Both the position numbers and the translations under genes were made by a program. A DNA stretch of 64,000 nucleotides from Tubulanus polymorphus (Eukaryota > Nemertea > Palaeonemertea > Tubulaniformes > Tubulanidae). This document shows positions 1 to 9,599 of this stretch, piece by piece. The notes under the pieces were generated by a model that was given only the letters and a program-made list of their open reading frames with translations, made no database searches and was not told the DNA's origin. Positions within the stretch are counted from its first letter, which is position 1, and each line of letters begins with the position of its first letter. The DNA lies in assembly GCF_964204645.1 (NCBI RefSeq), contig NC_134028.1, forward strand, positions 8,721,001-8,785,000. The letters run 5' to 3'.

Positions 1-768
1 ATCGTTAAAAACGCGACGGTTGTAGTGAATGTGATAAACGGGTTTAAGTTAACGTGGAGTAAACAAGGAGATATCGACGTTTACGTTACACCGAGTTGGC
101 AGGATAAATTAGGCGGTATTTGCGGTAATTTCAATCAGGTCGTTAAAGACGATACTCGAACGAAAGCGAAGCGAGAAATCGTCTCAGACGCGGAGGTTTT
201 CGCTAAGTCTTGGCGAGTCGGCGGTAAATGCAACTGCGATGAACCGTTCAACAGTAAAAAGTCATCGTGTCAAACAATCGATCAGAGAGTTCGCGCTCAT
301 CAGAAATGTGATATCCTCAAGAGTCCATCGTTCAAGAAATGCCACAAGAAAGTTCCCGTCAAACCTTTTCTCAGGTAAATATCTCGTGTTATGTTACATT
401 TTCCTACCCTCCTTATATGAGTAATGCTACGGAAACTGCGATGAAATGGAGAGAGTCTTATAACTAATACATTACATATTCTTTACAGGGCTTGTACCGA
501 TAACGTTTGCGAATGTCCTTTGGGTAAAAACTGCGAATGCGCCATCGTGAAGTTTTATATGAGAGAATGCGCCGAACACAACGTAAATCTGAAATTACCG
601 AAAAATTCTGCATGTAAACCTTCTACTCAACGACAACATGACTCCAACTCGAAGAAACATCTGAAAAAACAAGAAAAAAAGAAAAGACGAGGAAGAGTTC
701 CTTTGTTGTTGCGATCATTGGGAGGAGTAATTATTGGTGACGAGTTAGAAAACAACATATTGGACTAA
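1..768 (+). CDS. BMPER-like VWD/C8 protein, partial second copy (3' end)
   Basis: Two exons are visible. One runs from the window edge to 374 and ends at a GTAAAT donor; the other runs from 489 (after TTTACAG) to the TAA at 766-768. They encode the end of a von Willebrand factor D domain (the GICGNFN calcium-loop motif), a C8-type Cys-rich region with CNC, CDILK and CECPLGKNCEC, and a basic Lys/Arg tail. The amino acid sequence is nearly the same as exons 7 and 8 of the complete gene on the other strand (22941-21826), with about three differences in 117 residues of exon 7 and about eight in 82 residues of exon 8. Exon lengths and phases are identical and there is no internal stop. Whether this copy has VWC exons cannot be seen because the window starts inside exon 7. 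It could be a functional paralogue, a truncated duplicate or an assembly duplication. Confidence 0.8.
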
Positions 769-1300
769 TTTGTGATTATTTGTGCTAATTGGAATATATG
801 GAAAATATCACTGCCGTTTAAAAAGTTGGACATCGTGTATTTACGTGTATCCAGTGAACATATTATTTGATATGAGACTATGTTTTGATTCTGTTAATAA
901 TTGTTATTGCTGTTTTAGTTTCGTTGTTAATCTTACATTCTTTTTCAGAGTTGTCACTAGTTATTGGTTTTTATTGCATTTCTTGTCTAATTATTAATTT
1001 TGTTTACAGGATTTTGTATATGATTGTATATGATTGTATTTTATATATATCATAGTTATAAGATAATTCTATATTTTGCCTTAGATGCCTTTTAACATCT
1101 TTACTTTGTTTTGCAGGGTGTAAACTTATGTACATTTATGTTATATTTTACGTTAATTTTTTCATACAATGTGCTTTTTTCCTCATCGCATATTTAGTTG
1201 TATTGATTTGTTACTAATTACTCTTTATTTCAGGACCAAATGTAAATGCATGTTGTTGTATAACTATTATCAAAATATACTAGTTGAAATAAAACATTTT
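769..1300 (+). terminator. 3' UTR and polyadenylation signal of the left BMPER-like copy
   Basis: AT-rich untranslated sequence follows the stop codon. An AATAAA hexamer lies at 1288-1293, and the right-arm copy has the matching hexamer in reverse at 21226-21231, so the signal has been kept in both copies. Several short ORFs here are AT-rich chance frames. Confidence 0.5.
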
Positions 1301-2856
1301 TGTCTTATTATTTTTAACGCAATTTTGTGTCAAATTCACATATTTCTTTTTCGAAGGCTTTTCACTATACGATTTTAAAAGATCGAGCAATCGTTTTAAT
1401 TATGAATAATGCAATTCTACCTCCTGCGTTATGCAATGATGTAAATTGAGGTACAGCCCTACAGGAAACAGCTTACGTGAAAACTGTAGGTAAAATGACC
1501 AGATTTATCAATGGTATATGATACTGAATTCATCGTGGTACTTAATACAGTTTTTTTGGAGTTATCATAAAATAAACCTCTGAGTCTTATCCATTGGTTT
1601 TGCAACGTTAGTAAATTGGCGCCAATAACTCCATAAACTTAAGCAAATTGTATCAAGGATTATGCTCCTATGTACTATTACTTATCTGTGTTTCATTACC
1701 CGATGGAGCCCCAATCTTTATTTGTTTCAACATCTGTCAGTACATCGTGCGTGTAACAACATTTACTTCACTTTTTGTACGTAAGATATTTTACATAAAC
1801 TTTTTGTTTAACTGGATTAATATGATACTTATACGTATCGGAATGACATCTCTGGCGTGTAAAATTAATATTTTGATGTTTGAATTGGATTTCTTGGCGA
1901 GTAGAATATGATACATTTAGCGGATTGGATTCGAGGTATAAAATATATGCACCGACCGCGGGCGTATTATATTATGTCTACGTTCGCTATTGAGGAATTT
2001 GTCTATGCGTTCGTTTTTCAAATGGAATTCATCCTAGGATTCGTTAGATACGCTTTTTAGCCTGGTGCCCTTTTACGTCAACACTGAGAATATGACCCGT
2101 GTCAAAGACCTGAATTTCAAAATGTGAAGTGAATTTATTAATCAACGAAATATCGGTCGTATCAACGGCAACAGTGTTAGTGGAATGAAAATACCAACAA
2201 CTTTCTTTCCTCGAATCCCAGAAAGGATGATTTGTTTCTATGAATTTTTTTCTATTCGTAGTTTCATCATTGAATTGAGAACTTTGGAACTGAAATTTCT
2301 ATGATTTTTGTTAAATTGTGGACGGAGTTCGATTTATGGAAATCAGAGACTGTGGAATTGGAACGAAATTATAATGAAAACAACACGTGGCACTTTCCGT
2401 AATGATTCGAAGAATATTATTGTTGGCAGTTTTGTAACACGTTGACTAATATATCATAGTACATGAAAAATCAAAGCTGTACCTTTCTAAGTTGAAACGC
2501 AACTGATTACGAGAACAAATTGTCATATTTTGATGACGTAGCTAACTGACCGACAGCAATCGTCGAAACCCGACAGTAGAGTCATAGTTAAGTACATCCT
2601 ATAATCGACATAAGATATGGCAGAAAAATCTACGAGAAATGATTTTTGTACATATTTCAGAAGAATAGAAATTTCATATTATCAAGTTGAGGTGCAGAGC
2701 TGATAGTCAACTAGATGGCGTTTACTTGACGAAATCGCATAATGAACGATAGACTGTAATGATGGCATTTCTGCAGTTTTTCCGCGTTGATACGTCAACG
2801 TTATCTATATATCTTCCGAGCGAGTTGCGATCTGAAATAAAAACGAAAAACGACAC

Positions 2857-3807
2857 TTACAAGTCGTTTACGATGATGCCTCTCGTTTCGAAAAATACAT
2901 TCCTTATTTCATTCCTGATTTCTTTTCCCGTCAGCAAATATAAGTAGAGATTATACGAATAGTTTATTATGAGAATATCGGTAAGGGCAGTGAAAATTTT
3001 CTTTAATTCGGGATTATTCCAGAGGAAAGGGCTAATTATAGAGAAGGGAAATGTTGTGACCATGAAGAAGATGCAAAGTAACACGACCATAACGGTCACC
3101 TGGTTCGAATATTTCGATGCTTGATTAGCCTTCAGGTTTCCGGCATATTTTCTTTTGAATAAAGCGACGGAGGTAATTGTGGATAAGATGGTGAGTAAAC
3201 AAAATGGACTCCCAGAAATGAACAGCAGAGCCCTGATTTGGTACAATCTTTCGTCGCTGGTACAACCGATTTCACTGACGTTGATTGTTACAAATATATA
3301 ACTGTACGTCAATGCTATTAGGCATGCTATTGATAAACATAACCTAGAGCTGGTTGCGGGTGTCCAGAACCGGGGACCTTTAAACGGAAAACAAACCACA
3401 CACATTCGTTCGGTGGCTACGAGCACCAGCGTCCACGGACTCCCCGTACAACCAAACATGACGATATACTCGAAAAACATGCACTGAATTCGCGTTGACG
3501 GTTTGATAAGTAAAGTCCCGTAAAACGAATGATATATAACGTTGACGTATTTATTGAAAAAAGCGCTGAGGACGATAGTGTCGCAGACAGCCAGTTGAAC
3601 GAACATCCGACTGAAGGAACGTCGCCATAATTTAGGCCGCTGCATAACGATTACGATCAGAGGATTACCGGTGAATCCTAGAATATAACAAAGACTCGTG
3701 AACACGAGGTAAATCCATAGATAAGATCCATTTACCGTGGTTGCACCCGCTATGATAGATACATATATGTTAGTCGCGCTCGTTCGGTTCTGAAGATGGG
3801 GAGTCAT
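2857..3807 (-). CDS. Orphan rhodopsin-family GPCR, copy A
   Basis: An intronless ORF of 316 residues with seven hydrophobic segments and a plausible start (ATG at 3807). TM1 has GFTGNPLIV (the class A Asn), TM2 has LAVCD (the sodium-site Asp), and the end of TM3 has ATERMCVVCFPF in place of the usual DRY box, keeping the Arg. TM6 (CIFFMVTTFPF) lacks the usual CWxP. TM7 has NYSYNLYLYLLTGKEIRNE in place of NPxxY and then a short tail. N-glycosylation sequons (NRT, NGS) lie near the N terminus. It resembles lophotrochozoan FMRFamide-receptor-like orphan receptors; the ligand cannot be inferred. It is the most divergent of three copies (with 10737-11687 and 17582-18520), for example MTPHLQNRTSATN against MTLDLQNRTSPTN. 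The frame is open throughout. Confidence 0.85.
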   Translation of the reverse strand: MTPHLQNRTSATNIYVSIIAGATTVNGSYLWIYLVFTSLCYILGFTGNPLIVIVMQRPKLWRRSFSRMFVQLAVCDTIVLSAFFNKYVNVIYHSFYGTLLIKPSTRIQCMFFEYIVMFGCTGSPWTLVLVATERMCVVCFPFKGPRFWTPATSSRLCLSIACLIALTYSYIFVTINVSEIGCTSDERLYQIRALLFISGSPFCLLTILSTITSVALFKRKYAGNLKANQASKYSNQVTVMVVLLCIFFMVTTFPFSIISPFLWNNPELKKIFTALTDILIINYSYNLYLYLLTGKEIRNEIRNVFFETRGIIVNDL

Positions 3808-4739
3808 CTAAATTGATAGTTCAAAAATGCTTATAGATACGCAGCACTAATGTATTGTATTCATCTCGTAAAAGGAAGCTTGCATCGATATGAAATTATA
3901 CATTCATATGTCTAAACGGGCAAAATACGATATTTTGGCGAGTAGAATGTGATATTTCAAACTGGTTAATAAAATATGATATAGTTTGTACGTATTATAT
4001 CTTGATGAAATAACACATATTGATTCAAATTTTTGGGATGTTTGTAGATTTTGACGCATTTATTAATTTCGTTACTATTTTGACAAAATTTGGTAAATCG
4101 ATACTTTTTACGAAGTAGCATATATTAATTAGAATATATAGTACATGTTTTGACTTTTAGGTGGCGCTGCTAATAAAAGCCGCATCATGTAAACATTGAT
4201 AGAAACGAACGTATTTGTACATATTGTAGTCTTAACAAAATCGGCGATGAATTCCATTTTCTTTTTAATGTTCCAAACTAAACAATATACGAAGAGCTTT
4301 CCTAACACCTTTTTATGTAAATAGAACCAATACTTTTAGTCACAATTACTTAATGCTGTAAATAACAATATATTAATTAAACTCGCTAGATTTGTAAATG
4401 CTGGTCTCAAGCTACTTAAGTAAAATTCACGTATACATATCTGTTATCTCTATTATTATTCTATTCTATGTGTATCTCTGTTTTCTTGTTTTTAAGTTTT
4501 GTAAATTATCAATTTTATTGTACAAATTCTTTTAACCTCTATACCAATGTTTGGTTAGAGCGAAATAAATAAACCTAAAACCTAAGCATCTCCTAAGCAT
4601 CTCATACGAAAAAGAAAGAAGAAAGACTATGTACAATAGGTAATTCCGGCAAAATTTGTGATGAGTACCATTATCTAATGATCTGTCATTCTCACACCAA
4701 GCTAAGAAGAAGATACCTAACTAGTTAAATAAAGCCATA
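3808..4739. other. Gene-free flank of GPCR copy A
   Basis: AT-rich. The first 300 bases are the duplicated 5' flank shared with copies B and C, with the recurrent ATGATATTTTGGCGAGTA motif near 3930. Beyond about 4100 it is unique. A possible LINE 3' end with AATAAATAAACC and a CCTAA-type tail lies near 4564-4590. I see no coding exon. Confidence 0.4.
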
Positions 4740-5315
4740 AAAAGAAGCTGTATAGTGCTTCATTGATTATGCAAAGGCCTTCGATTCAAAATGGAGAAGA
4801 ACACTATGGCATATGTTAATTTTAACGGTTGTAACCGGTAATGTGCTCCAATTGATTAAGAATATACATTTTCATGTTAAATCATGTCAGCAGTTAAGGC
4901 CACTGGGCTAACTTCAAAATACTTTGACAGCAACACTGGACTACGTCAAGGTGAAAATTTATCTTAAGTGCTCTTCTCCGTATAAATATGTATATCAATG
5001 ATTTCGAAGATTATTTGTATCTAGATGGGTGCCAAGGTATCAATTTAGTAGTTGATGGCAACGACAATATGTGGCTGAGGTTATTAGTCCTATTGTACAC
5101 CGATGAGACTATTTTACTGACTGACAGTGCCGATAACCTGCAGCATTTACTTACCTCTGCTTCAAAATACTGCGAGCTATGGAAATCATCTATTAATATT
5201 GAAAATACAAAAGCAATGGTGTTTGAAAAAAAGAAGAGCACGGCGTCAGCCTACCTTTTTCATAGACGGTAACCAAATTGAAGTGGTCAAAGATTTTCGG
5301 AGTTATTTTTAATTA
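4740..5315 (+). mobile_element. Decayed LINE reverse-transcriptase fragment
   Basis: Broken reading frames carry recognisable non-LTR reverse-transcriptase blocks in the right order. FIDYAKAFD (catalytic motif A) is near 4760, TGLRQGE near 4940, YINDFEDYL near 4990, and a degraded catalytic box, YTDETILL where YADD would be expected, near 5095. ELWKSSIN and TKAMVF follow near 5175-5220. The second catalytic Asp is changed and the frames are interrupted, so this copy is inactive. It is too short to assign with certainty; the motif spacing suggests a CR1/Jockey-like clade. It lies between the duplicated GPCR unit and the foldback element at 6462. Confidence 0.75.
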
Positions 5316-5691
5316 TAATGACTCGTTCACGAAATGTAGAAAAAGTGCATGCAAACATAAATAATTCTAGCAAATGCTCAACATACCGATTGCTTAAAAC
5401 GGATTGAGGCCAAGAACATTTTCTTTTTTACCGATTTGACAACTGGTTAAAATTTGTAAATTTAAGTACTCAAATCACAACCTACCAATAGAAACGATAT
5501 ATCAACCTACCAATAGAATCGATATATCCATACACCACGCAAGGCGAGGATAAATACGTACGCCGTGGCAGTAATCGTCTCGGGGATGAATTTCATTATA
5601 TATTTGAGTTTTGATGCCATTAAAGATTTGAGACAACGTACGTTACGTATTCCTTTTTTTAATAACTTTAAAGCTGTTATGTTTTTTGTTT

Positions 5692-5713
5692 CTGTACTGT
5701 ACTGTACTGTACT
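5692..5713. repeat. (TACTG)n microsatellite
   Basis: About four tandem TACTG units lie in AT-rich noncoding sequence. The surrounding region 5316-6461 has no gene that I can support. Confidence 0.7.
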
Positions 5714-6461
5714 AAACACTGTATTGATAGAAATCATTATCTACGCTCATTGTATATGTATACATGGAGCAATAAATATATTTCAATTTGAATTTCAGTT
5801 ATTATTACGAAAATCAAACCGAGCTAAAATATTCGAAAACGAAGGACTTTATATTATTATTGAATATTATAGATATGTTGAAATGATCTGTAAATATTTT
5901 GTTTTTACATAGTGTATTAATGTTTTTACATAGTGTAATAATATGCATGTTTTTCCATATCCAAATAGTTCAACATTAAAAGTGGCTAAATTCATAAAAA
6001 CAGATCTAGATGTTAAGATTCCTCAGTAGCATGTATATTGTAAATAGTATGTTGCAAATAACGTTTGATAATTTTTGAAATTCCATTATTTTATGTTTTT
6101 GGGTAATTGTAGCTTTATCGGTCGTGAAAGGACTAATTCATTTCGCGCCGCCCTTGTATCCTAGTGTGCGTGTGCGGGAAAATTAAGCCCAGCATTTAGA
6201 CAAACCTCGAAAGCGTGTATGCATCATGACCGTATATGATACATAACTGGACAAAAATGGAGAATGAAAACTAATTAAGAAAAAAACCAAAAATCATATA
6301 CTTCTGGTACGATCGCGCTCATCAATCTAATTTCCTATTCAAAATCAGGAATAAAGTAGTGGGATACTGTTTAAACTTTGCGTTCTCCGTACCAGCACTA
6401 GCAAATTCTGTGAGTCGCGCATTCGGTAAAGTAGTCGCAAAAACATCTAACTACGGGCTAC

Positions 6462-6739
6462 TCTGGTGGCTGATTCGGGCCATAACGTAAAATTCCTGGT
6501 TTGCAAATGAGGGCGCCAGAACGCCAGACCGCCAAAACGAAAAAACGTCGAATTTTCTCTCAAAGTCAGTTTTGGCGCGCCAAAACAAAGAATATTCTGT
6601 TTTGGCATCCCCGCCGTTTCGACGTTTTTCGCTGTTTTGGCGGCGACGTTTTTTTCCGTTTTGGCGTTCTGGCGTTCTGGTGCCCTCATTTGCATACCAG
6701 GAATTTTACGTTATGGCCCGAATCGAATCAGCCACCATA
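6462..6739. mobile_element. Foldback (palindromic) MITE-like element, 278 bp
   Basis: The two ends are long imperfect inverted repeats. The left end reads TGGTGGCTGATTCGGGCC and continues through GTAAAATTCCTGGT; the right end is its reverse complement with one 5-base difference. The inverted repeat extends inward through the GCCAGAACGCC and GCCAAAAC stretches, so most of the element can fold into a hairpin. It is bracketed by GGCTAC at 6456-6461 and 6740-6745, a candidate target-site duplication. The ORFs seen on both strands here are mirror images created by the palindrome and are not genes. Confidence 0.8.
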
Positions 6740-7264
6740 GGCTACAATATGAAACTATCACGAGATTGTTTAACACTAGTTACGCCGATATTGGTTCCAG
6801 TGTTTGGGGAAGTATGAATCATAACATATGCGAAAAAATTAAGTTCAGCGCAATGCGTACTTTAATCGGAATTGGTAGATCACCACCTAAAGCCAGCATT
6901 GAGGACGACGTGGGTTGGTCTCCAAGCCATATTTTCCTTACATAAACTGTGTATTGTTCACCTGTGGATCCGTATAAATAACCTCCAGCAGATATCCCTG
7001 CAAGAATCTACATTCTGGCGTTTCAAATAGGTTTTCAGTCTATTAGATATAAACTGCGTTTGATGAATGAGAAATGATTAAGTATGAAAACTGTTTGTCG
7101 TAAATTGAATGGTCAAAAATATTTACAACAGGAGACAATTCTATAGAGAATCAGCCTCTAATTATACGTGGACTCTAGATTCAAATTTCCATAAAAATGC
7201 ATAGCAAAACTAGAACGTAAAACCGTAATCCTTTTAGCCCTACCTTAGCCCTCTCTCCCCATTT

Positions 7265-7420
7265 TCAACGATCAAACTTGGGATTCTTAGCATTCAAACT
7301 TAAACCAGTTTGTCCGCAGTAATGTCCCGGGGTACAAGCGTCGCACGAAGCGACCTGCATCAAGCCGGTGCGATTACTGAACGTTCCCAGCGGGCATTGA
7401 ACCCCTGTGACGCTGCCGAC
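7265..7420 (-). CDS. Orphan Cys-rich exon (GCC2/GCC3, ephrin-receptor-like module)
   Basis: A short minus-strand open frame of 51 codons follows a plausible acceptor (TTAAAG at 7421-7426) and ends in TGA. It encodes CPLGTFSNRTGL, then CDACTPGHYCGQTG. This matches the GCC2/GCC3 or ephrin-receptor-like Cys pattern (CPxGTYSNxTGL, then CxxCxPGxYC) found in large extracellular matrix and receptor proteins. No neighbouring exons of such a protein were recognised on either side, so it is either a stray duplicated exon or the last exon of a gene whose other exons I could not detect. The pattern match is good; the gene status is uncertain. Confidence 0.45.
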   Translation of the reverse strand, partial: VGSVTGVQCPLGTFSNRTGLMQVASCDACTPGHYCGQTGLSLNAKNPKFDR

Positions 7421-7578
7421 CTTTAAGGAATGTTGGATGTTATTTCAGAAATAGATTTTTCTTACAAAAATTGGATTAAAAACATGATATTGAATATAAC
7501 CTCAACTTCGGGTCGTTTAACATCAAAATATAAGTCAACAAATAGCCTAACCCTAGATCGACCATATAACCCAATCTA

Positions 7579-7640
7579 ACCTCTATCAAGACTTGAACCC
7601 AGGCCTCTAACATGCAGCGTCTACCCCTAGACCACAGAGT
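7579..7640 (-). mobile_element. tRNA-derived SINE head or tRNA pseudogene
   Basis: On the minus strand an A-box-like TGGTCTAGGGGTAGACG and a B-box-like GGGTTCAAGTC are about 30 bases apart, as in a tRNA-derived RNA polymerase III promoter. The stems do not close as a normal tRNA, so this is read as a SINE head or a decayed tRNA copy. Confidence 0.5.
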
Positions 7641-7689
7641 TGAAGTAACCAACTTAGTTTCTAAGTTTGTCCGGTCGGGTGATAGTGAC

Positions 7690-7910
7690 CAGCCTGGTGT
7701 GGTGACTGGTGACCAGTCAAATGCGGTGACCAGTCAGATGGACCAGTCAGGTGCGGTGACTGGTGAAAAGTCAGGTGCGGTGACTGGTGAATAGTCAGGT
7801 GTGGAGGCTGCTGAACAGTCAGGTGCGGTGACCGGTGATCAGTTAGGTGTGGAGACTGGTGACCAGTCAGGTGAGGTGTCTGGTGATCATTCAGGTGTGG
7901 TGACTATATT
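7690..7910. repeat. 24-bp minisatellite
   Basis: About nine imperfect units of GTGACTGGTGACCAGTCAGG plus TGCG lie in tandem. The unit length is a multiple of three, so one frame reads as an eight-residue repeat (VTGDQSGA) until a stop at 7792-7794. The frame has no recognisable start context or partner exon, so I treat it as a noncoding minisatellite. Confidence 0.75.
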
Positions 7911-8285
7911 CACTAACCCGCTACCATTCACTGGTGCCTGTGCGTGTAGCTAGGGAAATTCCAAGGTCACTGCAATCATCTGTTCTAATGATGACGGTTG
8001 ATAGTATCCTGATCTTGAGGAATGCAATAAAAAGGACTGTGATTGGTTAATTGCAGTATATCCCTACGCGCAGTTAATGATATAAAATAGCTTAAGATTC
8101 ATCGTATGTTTCTGGCTGTTTAAATTCCAACGTCAGATAACGAAATTATGAGTATCGTTTTTAATGACTCGTGATACAAATACTGATATCGATGCTGCAC
8201 CAATTAGGGTTTGGTCGTCACCAGACACAATTTCTTTCCCTCTTGGATAAAGCATAGATTGGAACGCTGCAGCATCCGAACTATA

Positions 8286-9395
8286 ATGGACATACGTGCA
8301 ATCGTTACGACTCCATCCGAGCGGCTTAACGATGACTCACATGGTTACGAACGTAGCTATCGTGATAATTGTGGGGTTACTTCATTACGCGCAACTTTCG
8401 ACATATACATAAATCTTTTCGGAGCCTTCCCCGTCATGCTACTAGGCATAATCTTAAACATTTTGATTATCGTTACACTACGAATACAGAGTTCAACTTA
8501 CATCTCGTATTATCTTTTACGCTGTTTGGCTTTTTGGGACATAATGTTTTTGATATGGCGTGGGATGCAAGGACCAGTACGTTATTTACTAGCAGTGCTT
8601 ATACAAGGTGACTTCATATTTGAAATCCATTGGCATTCTAATTATATGCCATGGCTTTATGTCATAGCGCATTTACCACGATATGCCTCTCAATTGACAC
8701 GGAATTGGATAACTGTCGGTGTCGTCGCACAACGAACTTTCTCAATTCTATTTCCATTTTTTGCGAAACGAAATATCACAAAATTTCGAATCAAAGTCCT
8801 GATAGTTTTAGTTTTCATAATTTCTGCAGCAATGTATAGCCCTTATCTCGCTACCGTAAAAATCATATATTTTTGGGATGTCTGCACAAATCGTCTTCAA
8901 ATGGATCTCCGTAAAAGACAGAGTAAACAATTGAAAGCTATTTTTTCAGCGCTTTTTGCCGTTTACGGGCCACTTTCTAAGGAATACCTACCGATTGTAT
9001 TATTGATCATTTTCAATACAATTATGATAATAAAACTGCGACAAATTCAGAATAAACGGAAAGATGATTTCACGTCACACGGAGGTGAGGATAAAAATAA
9101 AAATATTGATATCAAAGCTACTAAAATGGCAATATCAGTTGTTATAGTTTTCATCATTTTTGAAGCACCCGGCTCTATCTCAACGGTATACGGTCATATG
9201 AGGTCACGATTCAAGAATCTTCCTCCTTTACCACAAGCATGGCATGCCTATGTCAATCAAACTTTTAGCGCATTATTCCCAATGTTGAATTCAACCTCTA
9301 ATTTTCTCTTGTACTGTATTGTAAATAGTTCGTTTAGGAAAACAGCGCAGAATCTTATAACATACCAATGTCAACGAAACGCGATGAGCAAATAA
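8286..9395 (+). CDS. FMRFamide-receptor-like class A GPCR
   Basis: An intronless ORF of 369 residues from the first ATG (8286); the open frame begins further upstream, but without an ATG. A hydrophilic N terminus is followed by seven hydrophobic segments. TM1 contains LGIILNILIIVTL and TM3 ends in VVAQRTFSILFPF, where the DRY position reads AQR with the Arg kept. The third intracellular loop is basic (RQIQNKRKDD). TM7 reads NSTSNFLLYCIVNSSFRK, a form typical of FMRFamide-receptor-like and other lophotrochozoan peptide receptors. The protein is unrelated in detail to the A/B/C copies around it. The likely role is a plasma-membrane neuropeptide receptor coupled to G proteins; the ligand is unknown. 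Confidence 0.85.
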   Translation: MDIRAIVTTPSERLNDDSHGYERSYRDNCGVTSLRATFDIYINLFGAFPVMLLGIILNILIIVTLRIQSSTYISYYLLRCLAFWDIMFLIWRGMQGPVRYLLAVLIQGDFIFEIHWHSNYMPWLYVIAHLPRYASQLTRNWITVGVVAQRTFSILFPFFAKRNITKFRIKVLIVLVFIISAAMYSPYLATVKIIYFWDVCTNRLQMDLRKRQSKQLKAIFSALFAVYGPLSKEYLPIVLLIIFNTIMIIKLRQIQNKRKDDFTSHGGEDKNKNIDIKATKMAISVVIVFIIFEAPGSISTVYGHMRSRFKNLPPLPQAWHAYVNQTFSALFPMLNSTSNFLLYCIVNSSFRKTAQNLITYQCQRNAMSK

Positions 9396-9599
9396 ATGTC
9401 AAATTCGACACGTTTGGCGTCGCAGAGAAATGACCTCGTTTCTCAGGAAAGCCAAATGTCGCCGGCGTCATAAAAAGTGCCTTGTAAAAATTCGTATTCG
9501 CTCGCCCGCATCGGTGAAGTATCAATCGACCTCAATTTGGGTCTCCGAACGGAAAATAAACCTCTTCGTCTCACTCTTTGGTTTCGAAGATCTGATGCA

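Larger units (their letters stand above)
1..4100 (+). repeat. Left arm (A) of a large inverted duplication
   Basis: The reverse complement of this stretch matches about 17200-22600. Shared landmarks include the BMPER-like exons 7 and 8 (1-768), the 3' flank around 1440-1500 (against about 21050-21110), the block at 1740-1990 (against 19390-19590 and about 20000-20030), the GPCR gene (2857-3807 against 17582-18520) and its 5' flank around 3910-4010 (against about 17380-17480). Coding parts are about 90 percent alike or better by eye; noncoding parts have small indels. The right arm is longer because of at least two insertions (19606-20000 and about 20240-20920). The inner boundary of the arm fades at about 4100. 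Confidence 0.85.

Noticed and set aside
6447-6945. Four overlapping open frames on both strands
   Set aside because: They are mirror translations of the inverted-repeat element at 6462-6739.
7612-7794. Possible protein with VTGDQSGA repeats
   Set aside because: It is a 24-base minisatellite read in frame; the upstream part is a tRNA-like SINE and there is no supporting exon.
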